A stretch of DNA of 21,355 bases from CAZLYK01 sp964563495 (GTDB lineage Bacteria; Acidobacteriota; Blastocatellia; RBC074), in NCBI GenBank assembly GCA_964563495.1, contig CAZLYK010000085.1, positions 1 through 21,355 on the forward strand, read 5' to 3'. Made by a program: the position numbers and the translations under genes. Of this stretch, positions 8,501-14,473 are shown in pieces. Numbering within the stretch: the first letter of the stretch is position 1; each line of letters opens with the position of its first letter. The notes below the pieces were generated by a model. That model worked only from the letters and a program-made list of their open reading frames with translations, made no database searches and had not been told where the DNA came from.

Positions 8501-9029
8501 GACCAGCCCCGCAGATCGACTGATCGCCCTCGGGTTCGAGGCCAATCGCAAACTCGCAACCAGCCCGGAGCTGACTGATTACCGGATTATTCACCTCGCC
8601 ACTCACGGATTACTGGACAGTCAAAGACCAGAGCTGTCGGCGATCATCTTCTCCCTCTTCGACCGGGATGGGCAGCAGCAGGAGGGGTATCTGCGGCTGC
8701 ACGATATCTATAACCTCAGCCTCTCGGCTGATCTGGTCGTGCTCAGCGCCTGCGAAACAGCGCTCGGCCAGGAGATCAAAGGCGAAGGGCTGATCGGGTT
8801 GACCCGAGGTTTTATGTATGCCGGCGCGGCTCGTGTCATGTCGAGCCTCTGGAAAGTCGAGGATGAATCAACCGCCGAATTGATGAAGCATTTTTATCGA
8901 TCTCTGCTCAAAGACAAACTCAAACCCTCGGCCGCGCTGAGACAGGCTCAGATCGAGCTTTGGCGAGAGGCTGAAATGCGCTCGCCTTACCATTGGGCCG
9001 GCTTCATTATTCAGGGCGATTGGCGATAG
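5553..9029 (+). CDS. Exported TPR-CHAT protein (caspase-like HetF-associated protease domain)
   Basis: This is a 1158-residue protein. A hydrophobic N-terminal segment ends in LSAAAC-G with Cys29, which suggests a lipoprotein or secretory signal, although the lipobox is not ideal. Residues about 38-130 look like a beta-rich PPC-type domain. Residues about 150-585 hold roughly ten TPR units of 40 residues (kinesin-light-chain/LGN spacing, motifs such as NNLGEYYYWMGKTQTALSHY). A charged helical linker covers about 655-715, and a CHAT domain covers about 737-1158. The CHAT catalytic pair is intact: H1018 in IHLATHGL and C1067 in LVVLSACETALG, followed by GLTRGFMYAGAARVMSSLW. CHAT domains are clan CD proteases, and TPRs usually bind the activating partner. 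The gene starts 6 bases after the C11 protease, with an AGGAAA-like site overlapping that gene. The sigma and anti-sigma genes follow after 320 bp. Confidence 0.9.
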   Translation: MAQLLVANRRGDWATPSLLLAVLLSAAACGSPLRGGQITPLTTGSKFQKQISSNDRHVYQVSLAARQFARLEIDHQGTDLIVATFDPGDHEIVRQSHRRPGIKPLSLITAGPGAYRIEISSPEKSVSAGSYAIMAVEIRSSTPRDQQIVAAEREMAAAESLKIEGSEDSLRKAIVKYQEARRTWKSCGELKGEIDALTAMGEISFLLSEFAQARGYYLEARDKNQQIDDPVREVEVLNRLSECEISSCRSDESLKYAENALELSGKHGYRRGQAHASNNLGEYYYWMGKTQTALSHYRRALDLWIELGDRRGEAQSRNNIGFISSDLGETGEAFAAYHEALSIWESLGEEREQAITICSLGRLHSRIGESQEALNLMTRAAKLIEPTGDKLWQAATFTGLAFVYDKTGEKQLAINYYEQALTLFKKINSCSGMSITLEDLGTTHFSRGEIEEALDHYHEALAIARKEDDRRTQAYLRRDIGLVYHEVGRRTEALKSYQQSLSFYRQEKDGFGEAFTLNLIGRIYHDQGRPAKALDCFERALSIDQNSRNTSGESLTLYNLARTKYRLGRLDQARSDLEASIGLVEDLRNQIKAHDLRASYLGSVHDRYDLYIDLLMRMDRKTPGKGLDAAALQASEQSRARSTLELLSEAQADVRQGDNPALIEKSRSLRQRINLKEDYKLGLIRQGGSTDEISGIAGEIEILIGELRQVEAEIKQKSPRYAALTQPQPLDLKGIQRLLDDDTLLLEYKLAQDGSYLWVVSSQKFTVHSLPESTQIEKAALSVYRSISRTHTGNGKSENDHDREYWRHASELSRMIARPLLEHTGYKRLIIVPDGILQYIPFQALPQPAHVKPEVAKKDDWRPLVLDYEIVNLPSASTLAILRRDAAQRTAPSKIIAALADPVFEQTDWRLEKIKSPAENTTIRSTLSNRTAGSGGPVILADLLSTRNQRRPSKPLPSKQTAKRLDLYRLRWTIDEAKAIEAVTSPADRLIALGFEANRKLATSPELTDYRIIHLATHGLLDSQRPELSAIIFSLFDRDGQQQEGYLRLHDIYNLSLSADLVVLSACETALGQEIKGEGLIGLTRGFMYAGAARVMSSLWKVEDESTAELMKHFYRSLLKDKLKPSAALRQAQIELWREAEMRSPYHWAGFIIQGDWR

Positions 9030-9349
9030 TATATCAATCAGGGCTGTGCAAATTATAGCGGTTTTCAGTTTCGTGCTTGAGCGCCGGAGGCGCGAAATGT
9101 TGATAGCGCCTGATCTGGTTTGTCGGACAAGCTCCGAAGGAGCGGCATAGATCGAGCCGATGTCGCTCCTTCGGAGCTCAAACACAAAATAATTACCGAA
9201 GCGATAAACATGCGGCTCCTCCGGAGCCGAGAAGAAGTTCTAGATAACAACCAACTTTAATTTGCACGTCCTCATTTATATACTTGCCGACAATGCTACA
9301 ATACAAGTCAAAGTTGTCTTCCAACTGACGGAGTTCAGGACTAAATGGC
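9030..9349. other. Intergenic region with palindromic repeats before the sigma factor
   Basis: No gene is seen. The region holds the 19-base module GCGGTTTTCAGTTTCGTGC (9058-9076), also found at 14386. It also holds a small GCGCC-GGA-GGCGC hairpin (9081-9093), the CTCCGAAGGAG inverted repeat (9131-9177) and a CGGCTCC-TCC-GGAGCCG hairpin (9213-9229). A TACAAT at 9297-9302 could be a -10 box for the sigma gene, but no matching -35 is evident. So the sigma pair may have its own promoter or be read through from the protease genes. Confidence 0.6.
9131..9177. repeat. 14-bp perfect inverted repeat GCTCCGAAGGAGCG
   Basis: The left arm (9131-9144) and right arm (9164-9177) are exact reverse complements with a 19-base loop. 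A third related hairpin lies at 9213-9229. Repeats of this look are dispersed palindromes in several GC-rich bacterial genomes. No T-run suggests termination. Confidence 0.75.
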
Positions 9350-9943
9350 ATGGACGAACCGACCCGAGGGCTGACCCAGGAAGCCTTTGAAATGTTGTTG
9401 TCGCGACTGCACCCCGACCGCGAAGAGGCCGGTGCAGAATACTCGCTGCTCCGTTCCCGGTTGATTCATTATTTTGAAAATCGCGACTGCCCGGTTCCCG
9501 ATGAACTGGCGTTCGAGACGATCAGACGCGTTGCCAACAAATTACTCTCGGGCACCGAGATCCAAAAGCTACAGTCCTATTCGTTCGGCATCGCCCGCAA
9601 GGTGCGGCTGGAGTACTATAAAGACCCCGACCATCATCACGCCTCTCTCGAAGAGCTTGCCCACGATCCGGTCATCAGCCTAGATCAATTCGCAAACCTC
9701 GAGCGCAAAGAGCTCATGGATTGTTTTAAGAACTGTCTCAGAAGCCTGCCGCCCGAAGACGCCTTATTGCTGATCGAATATTGGTATCACGACGATCTTC
9801 CAAATCGCACCGCCAGAAAAGTCATGACCGAAAAGTACGACATCTCCCCCTCTGCCCTCAGAACCCGCATCCACCGAATTAAACTGAAGTTTGAAACCTG
9901 TTTCCAAAAATGTGGCGGCGAAGGTCCAAAAATTATGAAATGA
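9350..9943 (+). CDS. ECF-like RNA polymerase sigma factor
   Basis: This 197-residue protein has the layout of a two-domain sigma-70 family factor. A region-2-like segment covers residues about 20-90 (SRLIHYFENRDCPVPDELAFETIRRVANKL, then YSFGIARKVRLEYY), where core-polymerase binding and -10 recognition occur. A region-4-like helix-turn-helix covers about 125-185 (LPPEDALLLIEYWYHDD, then SALRTRIHRIKLKF). The subgroup resembles sigma factors expanded in Acidobacteriota. The ATG at 9350 is preceded by AGGA with 9-base spacing. It is followed one base after its stop by the open frame of the anti-sigma-like protein, a standard sigma/anti-sigma pairing. The target promoters are unknown. The nearby C11 and TPR-CHAT proteases may control its release from the anti-sigma factor, an inference from gene order. 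Confidence 0.8.
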   Translation: MDEPTRGLTQEAFEMLLSRLHPDREEAGAEYSLLRSRLIHYFENRDCPVPDELAFETIRRVANKLLSGTEIQKLQSYSFGIARKVRLEYYKDPDHHHASLEELAHDPVISLDQFANLERKELMDCFKNCLRSLPPEDALLLIEYWYHDDLPNRTARKVMTEKYDISPSALRTRIHRIKLKFETCFQKCGGEGPKIMK

Positions 9944-9986
9944 AATGCCGAATTCGGCCACTATAGGAGTGAAGGGATACTCAAAG

Positions 9987-10883
9987 ATGGGAATAACTCC
10001 TCAGCAATCAGAAATCATCATCAAATACCTTCTCGGCCGATTGACTGAGACCGAGCTGGAGCAATTTGAGGCGCAATTCTTCGATGACCGCCAGGTATTT
10101 TTTGATCTGATCGAGACCGAAGATCGGCTCATCCGCAATTATCTGAACAGAGAACTTTCACATGCGGATAAACAGCATTTTGAGCAATATTATTTGAATC
10201 TTCCCGGCAAGCGGAAAAAAGTCGAGCTGGCATTGCTGCTCGAGCAGGATCAAGCGCGCCAATTCGCGTTTGGCCTGTTGAATCCGGAGACTGAGGACCG
10301 TGAATCATGGATTACTTCGATCCTCTCGATCTTCAAATTCAACCAACCGCTGGTGCGGAATCTGGCGCTGATCGGCTCGGTTATCCTGGTCTGTCTGTCT
10401 ATCTGGACTCTCAGGCCGCGATTCACTTCGCCTGATCAAACCTTGTCACAAAAAACCGGGTCGCTCGAGCCGTCCGCAATCATGACTATCGAGTCCGGCC
10501 GGCCGGCCGGTCCGGCCATCGTCAGCATCTCCCTCGCGCCGGTGTCGCGGCGCAGAAGCGCCTCCCCCACGGAAACGTCGACACAGCTACCCACGATCTA
10601 CACCGATCCCGGCACTCGCGAGATAGAGTTGATGCTCAAGCTAGAAGGCCGGATCTACGCCAAATACAGCGGCCGGTTACAGAGAATCGAGGAAGAGAGG
10701 GTAGAGATAGCCGGCGATGATTCGCTCAAGCCGGAGAGGAAAAATTCAGATACCGTGGTCATCTGGAGAATGGAGTCAACCAGGCTCACGGCCGGAGATT
10801 ACCAGGTTAAACTTCGCGGACTGACGCAGGTCGGAGAACCCGGAGAGGTCAACTCCTACGATTTCAACATCCGCGGACATTGA
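9987..10883 (+). CDS. Single-pass anti-sigma-like membrane protein lacking the zinc motif
   Basis: This is a 298-residue protein. Residues 1-105 are helical and acidic (KYLLGRLTETELEQFEAQFF, EDRLIRNYLNRELS), like the sigma-binding domain of anti-sigma factors. The HxxxCxxC zinc motif is absent: the only Cys lies in the membrane helix. A transmembrane helix covers about 124-144 (NLALIGSVILVCLSIWTL). A Ser/Thr/Pro-rich linker follows, then a beta-rich extracytoplasmic domain at about 210-298 ending DYQVKLRGLT and NSYDFNIRGH. I chose ATG 9987, preceded by GAAGGGA, because relatives start just before the LLGRL-type helix. The upstream ATG at 9945 has no ribosome site but would be coupled to the sigma stop. 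The role inferred is holding the sigma factor at the membrane until the outer domain is sensed or cut. Confidence 0.75.
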   Translation: MGITPQQSEIIIKYLLGRLTETELEQFEAQFFDDRQVFFDLIETEDRLIRNYLNRELSHADKQHFEQYYLNLPGKRKKVELALLLEQDQARQFAFGLLNPETEDRESWITSILSIFKFNQPLVRNLALIGSVILVCLSIWTLRPRFTSPDQTLSQKTGSLEPSAIMTIESGRPAGPAIVSISLAPVSRRRSASPTETSTQLPTIYTDPGTREIELMLKLEGRIYAKYSGRLQRIEEERVEIAGDDSLKPERKNSDTVVIWRMESTRLTAGDYQVKLRGLTQVGEPGEVNSYDFNIRGH

Positions 10884-11240
10884 GCCGGCTCAACTTTTTC
10901 TGCGCGAAAAATGAAATGTTTTACCGGCGGCCGCCACTTAGAGTTATGGAAGCGAATCGCAAAACGACGTAATTGAAGCGATTTCTCGTAATGCGATTCT
11001 GGTCTGGGCGCAGACGAGACTCTCGTTCTGCCTTATGTAATTGACGAGGTGTTATGAAATGTCGGAGAAAACAATCAGGTAATCTCACGATTCCTGTTAT
11101 TCCGGCGCCCCCGAAACTTAGCAGCGTCTTCAGCCGATAGGTTGTTGGTAATTTGCAGGAGGCGGCAATCCCTCCTCAGCTGTAAACATACTCTTCTCCC
11201 CCCAGCCGAATTGCCGCCCCCTCTCCTTTTAAGAAATCAG
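10884..11240. ncRNA. Structured intergenic stretch, candidate leader or small RNA
   Basis: This is most of the 477-bp gap before the SDR gene. GGCGGCAAT (11161-11169) is exactly complementary to ATTGCCGCC (11210-11218), with AGGA/TCCT partly extending the stem. A hairpin-like CAGACGAGA/TCTCGTTCTG lies near 11011-11030. The strong terminator at 11241-11270 follows. A 28-codon frame at 11054-11140 with GAGG just upstream exists but encodes nothing I recognise. The structure could be the 3' end of the sigma operon transcript, a separate small RNA, or an attenuated leader for the SDR gene. Confidence 0.35.
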
Positions 11241-11270
11241 AACGCCGGCGCCTCAGCCGGCGTTTTTTTT
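11241..11270 (+). terminator. Strong rho-independent terminator
   Basis: AACGCCGGC (11241-11249) pairs perfectly with GCCGGCGTT (11256-11264) over a 6-base loop. The T-run that begins in the stem continues through 11270, giving eight T in total. It lies 357 bp after the anti-sigma stop and 90 bp before the SDR start, so it ends the upstream transcript or acts as an attenuator. Confidence 0.85.
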
Positions 11271-11360
11271 GCCATCCGGGTTCAATTTGCATTTTAGTCT
11301 TTGATTTCATATCGTCTTCTCCTCGGAACCAAATCGTCACTTTTGAGTGAAAGGAAACCC

Positions 11361-12170
11361 ATGTCGGAATGGAAGGGTAAGACCGCGCTTGTGACCGGCG
11401 CTTCGTATGGTATCGGTGAGGCCTTTGCTCGTGCATTGGCCGATCAAGGCGCGAACCTGGTCGTGACCGCCCGGTCCGGCGATCGGCTGGCAAGGCTGGC
11501 GGAAGAGCTGCGCAATCGGAACGGCGTTCGCGTCACCGTGATCGAAGCGGATCTGGCCCAGCCGTCCGGGCCCGAAGAGATATTTCGCGCGACTCAAGCG
11601 CAGGGGCTGCAGGTCGATTTGCTGATCAACAACGCGGGCTTTGGCGTGGCCGGCGATTTTGCGGATCTGCCGCTCGCCCGCCAGTTGGAGGTGATTCAGG
11701 TCAATATCAACGCGCTGGTCGCGCTCTCGCATCTCTATCTGCAACCAATGCTCGAACGACGCGACGGCGCGATCATACAGGTCGCCTCGACCGCATCTTT
11801 CCAGGGAGTGCCGTACATGACTATCTATTCGGCGACCAAAGGTTTTGTCCTGAACTTCAGCGAGGGTTTATGGAGCGAATGCCGCGATTTCGGCGTGCGC
11901 GTATTGGCGCTGTGCCCCGGTCCTACGGCAACACATTTCCAGGTCGCGGCCGGGACCGCGCACCTGCGCGATCGCGCAAAGATGCAAACGCCAGCAGAAG
12001 TGGTCGAAACCGGGCTGAAAGCGGTCTCACGCAACCAGTCGGTAGCCGTTCCGGGGTTGAGCAACCAGGTCATGGTCATGGCCGAACGATTGATTCCGCG
12101 CCAAAGCGTAACGCGCCTGGCGACCAGGGTCTTCAAACCGTTCTCGACTCGCCCTCATGGAAGAAAATAG
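11361..12170 (+). CDS. Short-chain dehydrogenase/reductase (SDR)
   Basis: This is a 269-residue classical SDR. The nucleotide-binding loop TGASYGIG lies at residues 12-19, the NNAG motif follows in LLINNAGFG, and the catalytic Ser143, Tyr156 and Lys160 are present (QVASTAS and IYSATKGF). It resembles the COG0300 DltE/YqjQ group, NAD(P)H-dependent carbonyl reductases of broad and mostly unknown substrate. The ATG at 11361 has AAAGGAAA upstream; the longer in-frame start at 11301 has no ribosome site. It is cytoplasmic with no signal. The stop codon TAG (12168-12170) lies inside the left end of a palindromic repeat, so that repeat forms the end of the gene. The strong terminator at 11241 separates it from the sigma operon. 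Confidence 0.88.
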   Translation: MSEWKGKTALVTGASYGIGEAFARALADQGANLVVTARSGDRLARLAEELRNRNGVRVTVIEADLAQPSGPEEIFRATQAQGLQVDLLINNAGFGVAGDFADLPLARQLEVIQVNINALVALSHLYLQPMLERRDGAIIQVASTASFQGVPYMTIYSATKGFVLNFSEGLWSECRDFGVRVLALCPGPTATHFQVAAGTAHLRDRAKMQTPAEVVETGLKAVSRNQSVAVPGLSNQVMVMAERLIPRQSVTRLATRVFKPFSTRPHGRK

Positions 12171-12251
12171 ACAGGATTAACAGGATTTCAACAGGATTAA
12201 ACAGGATCAAAGACCGGGCAAAAAACATCCAGTTGAAATCCTGTCTATTTT
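12164..12251. repeat. CAGGATTAA-family palindromic repeat
   Basis: The left side reads AAAATAGACAGGATTAACAG, then ATTTCAACAGGATTAAACAG. The right arm GTTGAAATCCTGTCTATTTT (12232-12251) is the reverse complement of the left apart from one extra 9-base TAACAGGAT unit on the left. It is the same family as 18881-18992. It lies between the SDR stop and the M48 gene. Confidence 0.85.
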
Positions 12252-12286
12252 CCTCTTTTGATCTGCTCGTTCGAGTCAAAGAGGAG
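12251..12286 (+). promoter_or_regulatory. Hairpin that covers the M48 gene Shine-Dalgarno
   Basis: TCCTCTTTTGA (12251-12261) can pair with TCAAAGAGGA (12276-12285) with one bulged T. The right arm contains most of the GAGGAG ribosome site (12281-12286) of the gene starting at 12295. Such an arrangement can reduce translation until the helix melts. Function is inferred. Confidence 0.4.
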
Positions 12287-12294
12287 ACAGATTT

Positions 12295-13728
12295 ATGTTC
12301 AAAACCAGATTGAGACCGTCATTATTTATCGTTTTAGCGCTCGCCGGCCAGTGGGGCTGCAGCGGTGCACAGCAAAGCAGCGTGCAAGTCCCTCCGGGTT
12401 CGCACTCGCAGCCGATGTTCCAGCCGGGGTTCAACCTCTTCAGCCCGCAGCAGGACGTCGAGATGGGGCGTCAATCGGCGCAGCAGATCCTGCACGAGAC
12501 ACCAATGCTCAATGACCCGCCGACGGTCGCCTACATTCAGCAACTGGGCGCCAAGCTGGCCGCCAAAGCCAGCGGCGAGAGGTTCCCTTATCAGTTCCAG
12601 GTCGTCGCCACACGCGAGATCAACGCGTTCGCGCTGCCCGGGGGCTTTCTTTTCATCAACGCCGGCACCATCACCGCCGCCCGCAACGAGGGCGAGTTGG
12701 TCGGAGTCGTGGCGCACGAGATTGCTCATGCGGCTTTACGCCACGGGACCAACCAGGCTTCCAAACAACAACTCGCCCAGATGGGCTTGGGCATCCTTGG
12801 TACCATCGCCTCGATCGGATCGGATAATCCAAATATGGGTCAGGCAATCAATACGATTGGGGGGCTGGGCGCCAATATGCTCTTTCTCAAGTATGGGCGA
12901 GCCGCGGAAAAACAGGCCGATTTGGAGGGCGCCCGGATCATGGCGGAAGCCGGATACGATCCCCGTGACATGGCGAGCTTTTTCAAAACTCTCCAATCTC
13001 AAGGGGGCCAGGGCGTCCCCGAGATGCTGAGCGACCATCCCGACCCCGGCAACCGGATTCAATATATCAACGAGGCGATCCCCAAGCTGCCGGTCATTCC
13101 CAATCCGGTTCGGACCTCGCCGGGGTTCGAACAGATCAAATCGCGTCTCGGCGGATCGTCCTCCTCGCTCAGCGCGCAGAGCCAGCTTCACCGGATCGGA
13201 CCGAGCGACCCCGGCGATCTCGAACTCAGATCCCGCCCACAGCCCCCCACTTCTCAATTGAGAGTCTTCCAGGCTGAAGACGGCTCTTTTGCCGTTCGCG
13301 TACCGGCCAACTGGGAGGCCCTGCGCGGGAACCAATCCAGTTTCATCTTCGCCCCAAAAGGCGCCTTTGGAAAGATGGGTGATTCGCTGGTCGTTACCCA
13401 CGGCATCTTTATCGGCGCCAGGCAGGTCGAACAGGACAACCTCCGTTCAGCCACTGAAGCCTTTATTCAACGCCAGATCGAAACCAACCTGGACTTCCAG
13501 GTCGCACGCCCCCCGCAGCAGATCGATTTCGGCGGCCAACCGGGATTTGTCGCCGCCGTCAGCGGCCCATCGGCTTTTACCGGTGTTCGCGAGGTCGACT
13601 TCACCTATACGACCGCCACGGCCGACGGTCGTATGTTCTATATCATTACCATCGCCCCCGAAGACGAGGCCGAAGCTTACAGGACTGCCTTCCAGCAAAT
13701 CCTCGGCAGCCTCAGACTCCCCCGATAG
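12295..13728 (+). CDS. M48-family zinc metalloprotease, probable lipoprotein
   Basis: This is a 477-residue protein. The N-terminus is a signal-like hydrophobic segment ending QWGC-SG at Cys22, so it may be lipid-anchored, although the lipobox is poor. The M48 catalytic domain covers about 55-260, with zinc ligands H141 and H145 and the catalytic E142 in AHEIAHAALRHG. The third ligand is probably E205 in EKQADLEGA, and the family signature DHPDPGNRI follows. Relatives such as BepA and LoiP are periplasmic proteases in outer-membrane protein quality control. Residues about 325-477 form an extra C-terminal domain (AVRVPANWEAL, FAPKGAFG, VTHGIFIG) that resembles the PsbP-like or lipoprotein C-terminal folds seen in other exported proteins. 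The start is preceded by GAGGAG at 8-base spacing. Its substrate is unknown. Confidence 0.88.
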   Translation: MFKTRLRPSLFIVLALAGQWGCSGAQQSSVQVPPGSHSQPMFQPGFNLFSPQQDVEMGRQSAQQILHETPMLNDPPTVAYIQQLGAKLAAKASGERFPYQFQVVATREINAFALPGGFLFINAGTITAARNEGELVGVVAHEIAHAALRHGTNQASKQQLAQMGLGILGTIASIGSDNPNMGQAINTIGGLGANMLFLKYGRAAEKQADLEGARIMAEAGYDPRDMASFFKTLQSQGGQGVPEMLSDHPDPGNRIQYINEAIPKLPVIPNPVRTSPGFEQIKSRLGGSSSSLSAQSQLHRIGPSDPGDLELRSRPQPPTSQLRVFQAEDGSFAVRVPANWEALRGNQSSFIFAPKGAFGKMGDSLVVTHGIFIGARQVEQDNLRSATEAFIQRQIETNLDFQVARPPQQIDFGGQPGFVAAVSGPSAFTGVREVDFTYTTATADGRMFYIITIAPEDEAEAYRTAFQQILGSLRLPR

Positions 13729-13740
13729 GCGATAAAAATA

Positions 13741-13782
13741 GACGGCATGAACCGGACTTGCGGAGATCCGGTTCATCCCGTC
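13741..13782. repeat. 16-bp near-perfect inverted repeat after M48 gene
   Basis: GACGGCATGAACCGGA (13741-13756) and TCCGGTTCATCCCGTC (13767-13782) pair at 15 of 16 positions around a 10-base loop. The preceding AAAATA matches the edge of the CAGGATTAA family, so it may be a diverged member. It has no T-run and is not a typical terminator. Confidence 0.65.
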
Positions 13783-13868
13783 CAGGTTGTCTCCGGCTCA
13801 AATTCCGACCAGGTCAAGGCCTCAATCGAAAAAATCATCAGAAACCGCAAAAATACATTTTTTAGTTC

Positions 13869-13896
13869 TGGACAAATCAGCCTTGGTGATTATAAT
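13869..13896 (+). promoter_or_regulatory. Sigma-70-like promoter for the zinc-ribbon gene
   Basis: TGGACA (13869-13874, five of six to TTGACA) is followed after 16 bases by a perfect TATAAT (13891-13896). Transcription would begin near 13903, 60 bases before the small zinc-ribbon gene. Confidence 0.5.
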
Positions 13897-13963
13897 GACA
13901 TTCCTCCCCCCATCACGGCACTGATTCCCCAATGAAGTTAATCTCCTAAGAGGAGGATGCCCC

Positions 13964-14158
13964 ATGCAGTGTAAGAACTGTAAGTATCCTGTCTTTGCGT
14001 ACTCGCGATGCTGTCCGATGTGTGGTCGAGCAGTAGAGTCCCAAAGCAACACAACCAGCACCGTCAAAACTCCACAGACGCGCTTCGATTTCTGGCTCGC
14101 GGGTTTGAGAAAAGCCGTCGTCCACCAGACTCGTGTGCGGCGGACTGTGTCCCCTTAG
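13964..14158 (+). CDS. Small zinc-ribbon protein
   Basis: This 64-residue protein has two CxxC knuckles: C3-x2-C6 and C17-x2-C20, with an extra C16 (CKNCKY, then RCCPMCGRA). This is a double-zinc-ribbon-like metal site. The rest is short, polar and basic, with no second domain and no signal peptide. The start is well supported: a perfect AGGAGG (13951-13956) sits 7 bases before the ATG, and a good promoter lies about 70 bases upstream. Such stand-alone ribbons often bind nucleic acid or protein partners, but the partner is unknown. It is likely a single-gene transcript, since the next gene is on the opposite strand. Because it is short, there is some chance that the true product differs. Confidence 0.72.
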   Translation: MQCKNCKYPVFAYSRCCPMCGRAVESQSNTTSTVKTPQTRFDFWLAGLRKAVVHQTRVRRTVSP

Positions 14159-14391
14159 GCTCTGCCAGGCTTTTAGCCGCATTCGTCAGTTTCGGCTCGG
14201 GGCACCCAGCCGAAATTGCGGATATCATGAGCCACTCCCGCGCAACAACCCTGTCACGGCGCGGTAGTTATTCTGTTTTTCTTTTTACCCTCACCATTTT
14301 CTCTCTTTCAACCCTTCCTCATCGAATTCGATCTTTCCCTGCAGTGCCGCAGGGTAAGCATTGATTAATGACCAATGAGATCAGCGCGGTT
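14159..14391. other. Convergent intergenic region, no gene
   Basis: This lies between the zinc-ribbon gene and the DUF6807 gene on the other strand. A hairpin TTTCGGCT/AGCCGAAA (14190-14215) could end transcripts but lacks a T-run. An open frame spanning 14008-14364 is in a different frame with no domain. The 28-bp inverted repeat follows directly. Confidence 0.5.
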
Positions 14392-14463
14392 TTTCAGTTT
14401 CGTGCGTCCTGTCAGACGCCCTCCCTGACGGTCGTGCGTCTGACAGGACGCACGAAACTGAAA
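14386..14463. repeat. Perfect 28-bp inverted repeat carrying the CAGTTTCGTGC module
   Basis: The arms 14392-14419 and 14436-14463 are exact reverse complements (TTTCAGTTTCGTGCGTCC and so on) with a 16-base loop. The first 20 bases from 14386 match 9058-9076 except for one T. It lies 10 bp beyond the stop of the minus-strand DUF6807 gene and may serve as a bidirectional transcript end, but shows no T-run. It is MITE- or REP-like, without terminal duplication that I can see. Confidence 0.85.
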
Positions 14464-14473
14464 GCCGCTGTAA

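Noticed and set aside
9945..9986. Upstream in-frame start of the anti-sigma-like gene at 9945
   Set aside because: It follows the sigma stop by one base but has no ribosome site; the ATG at 9987 has GAAGGGA and fits the usual start of the family. Translational coupling keeps the alternative possible.
11054..11140. 28-codon frame with GAGG upstream
   Set aside because: The spacing is short, it is too small to judge by composition, and no motif is recognised; mentioned only as a possibility in the intergenic entry.
11176..11493. 105-codon minus-strand frame over the terminator and SDR start
   Set aside because: It overlaps a strong terminator and the SDR start and has no recognisable domain; a shadow frame.
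14008..14364. 118-codon plus frame overlapping the zinc-ribbon gene
   Set aside because: It has no ribosome site and no domain, and its frame conflicts with the well-supported zinc-ribbon gene.
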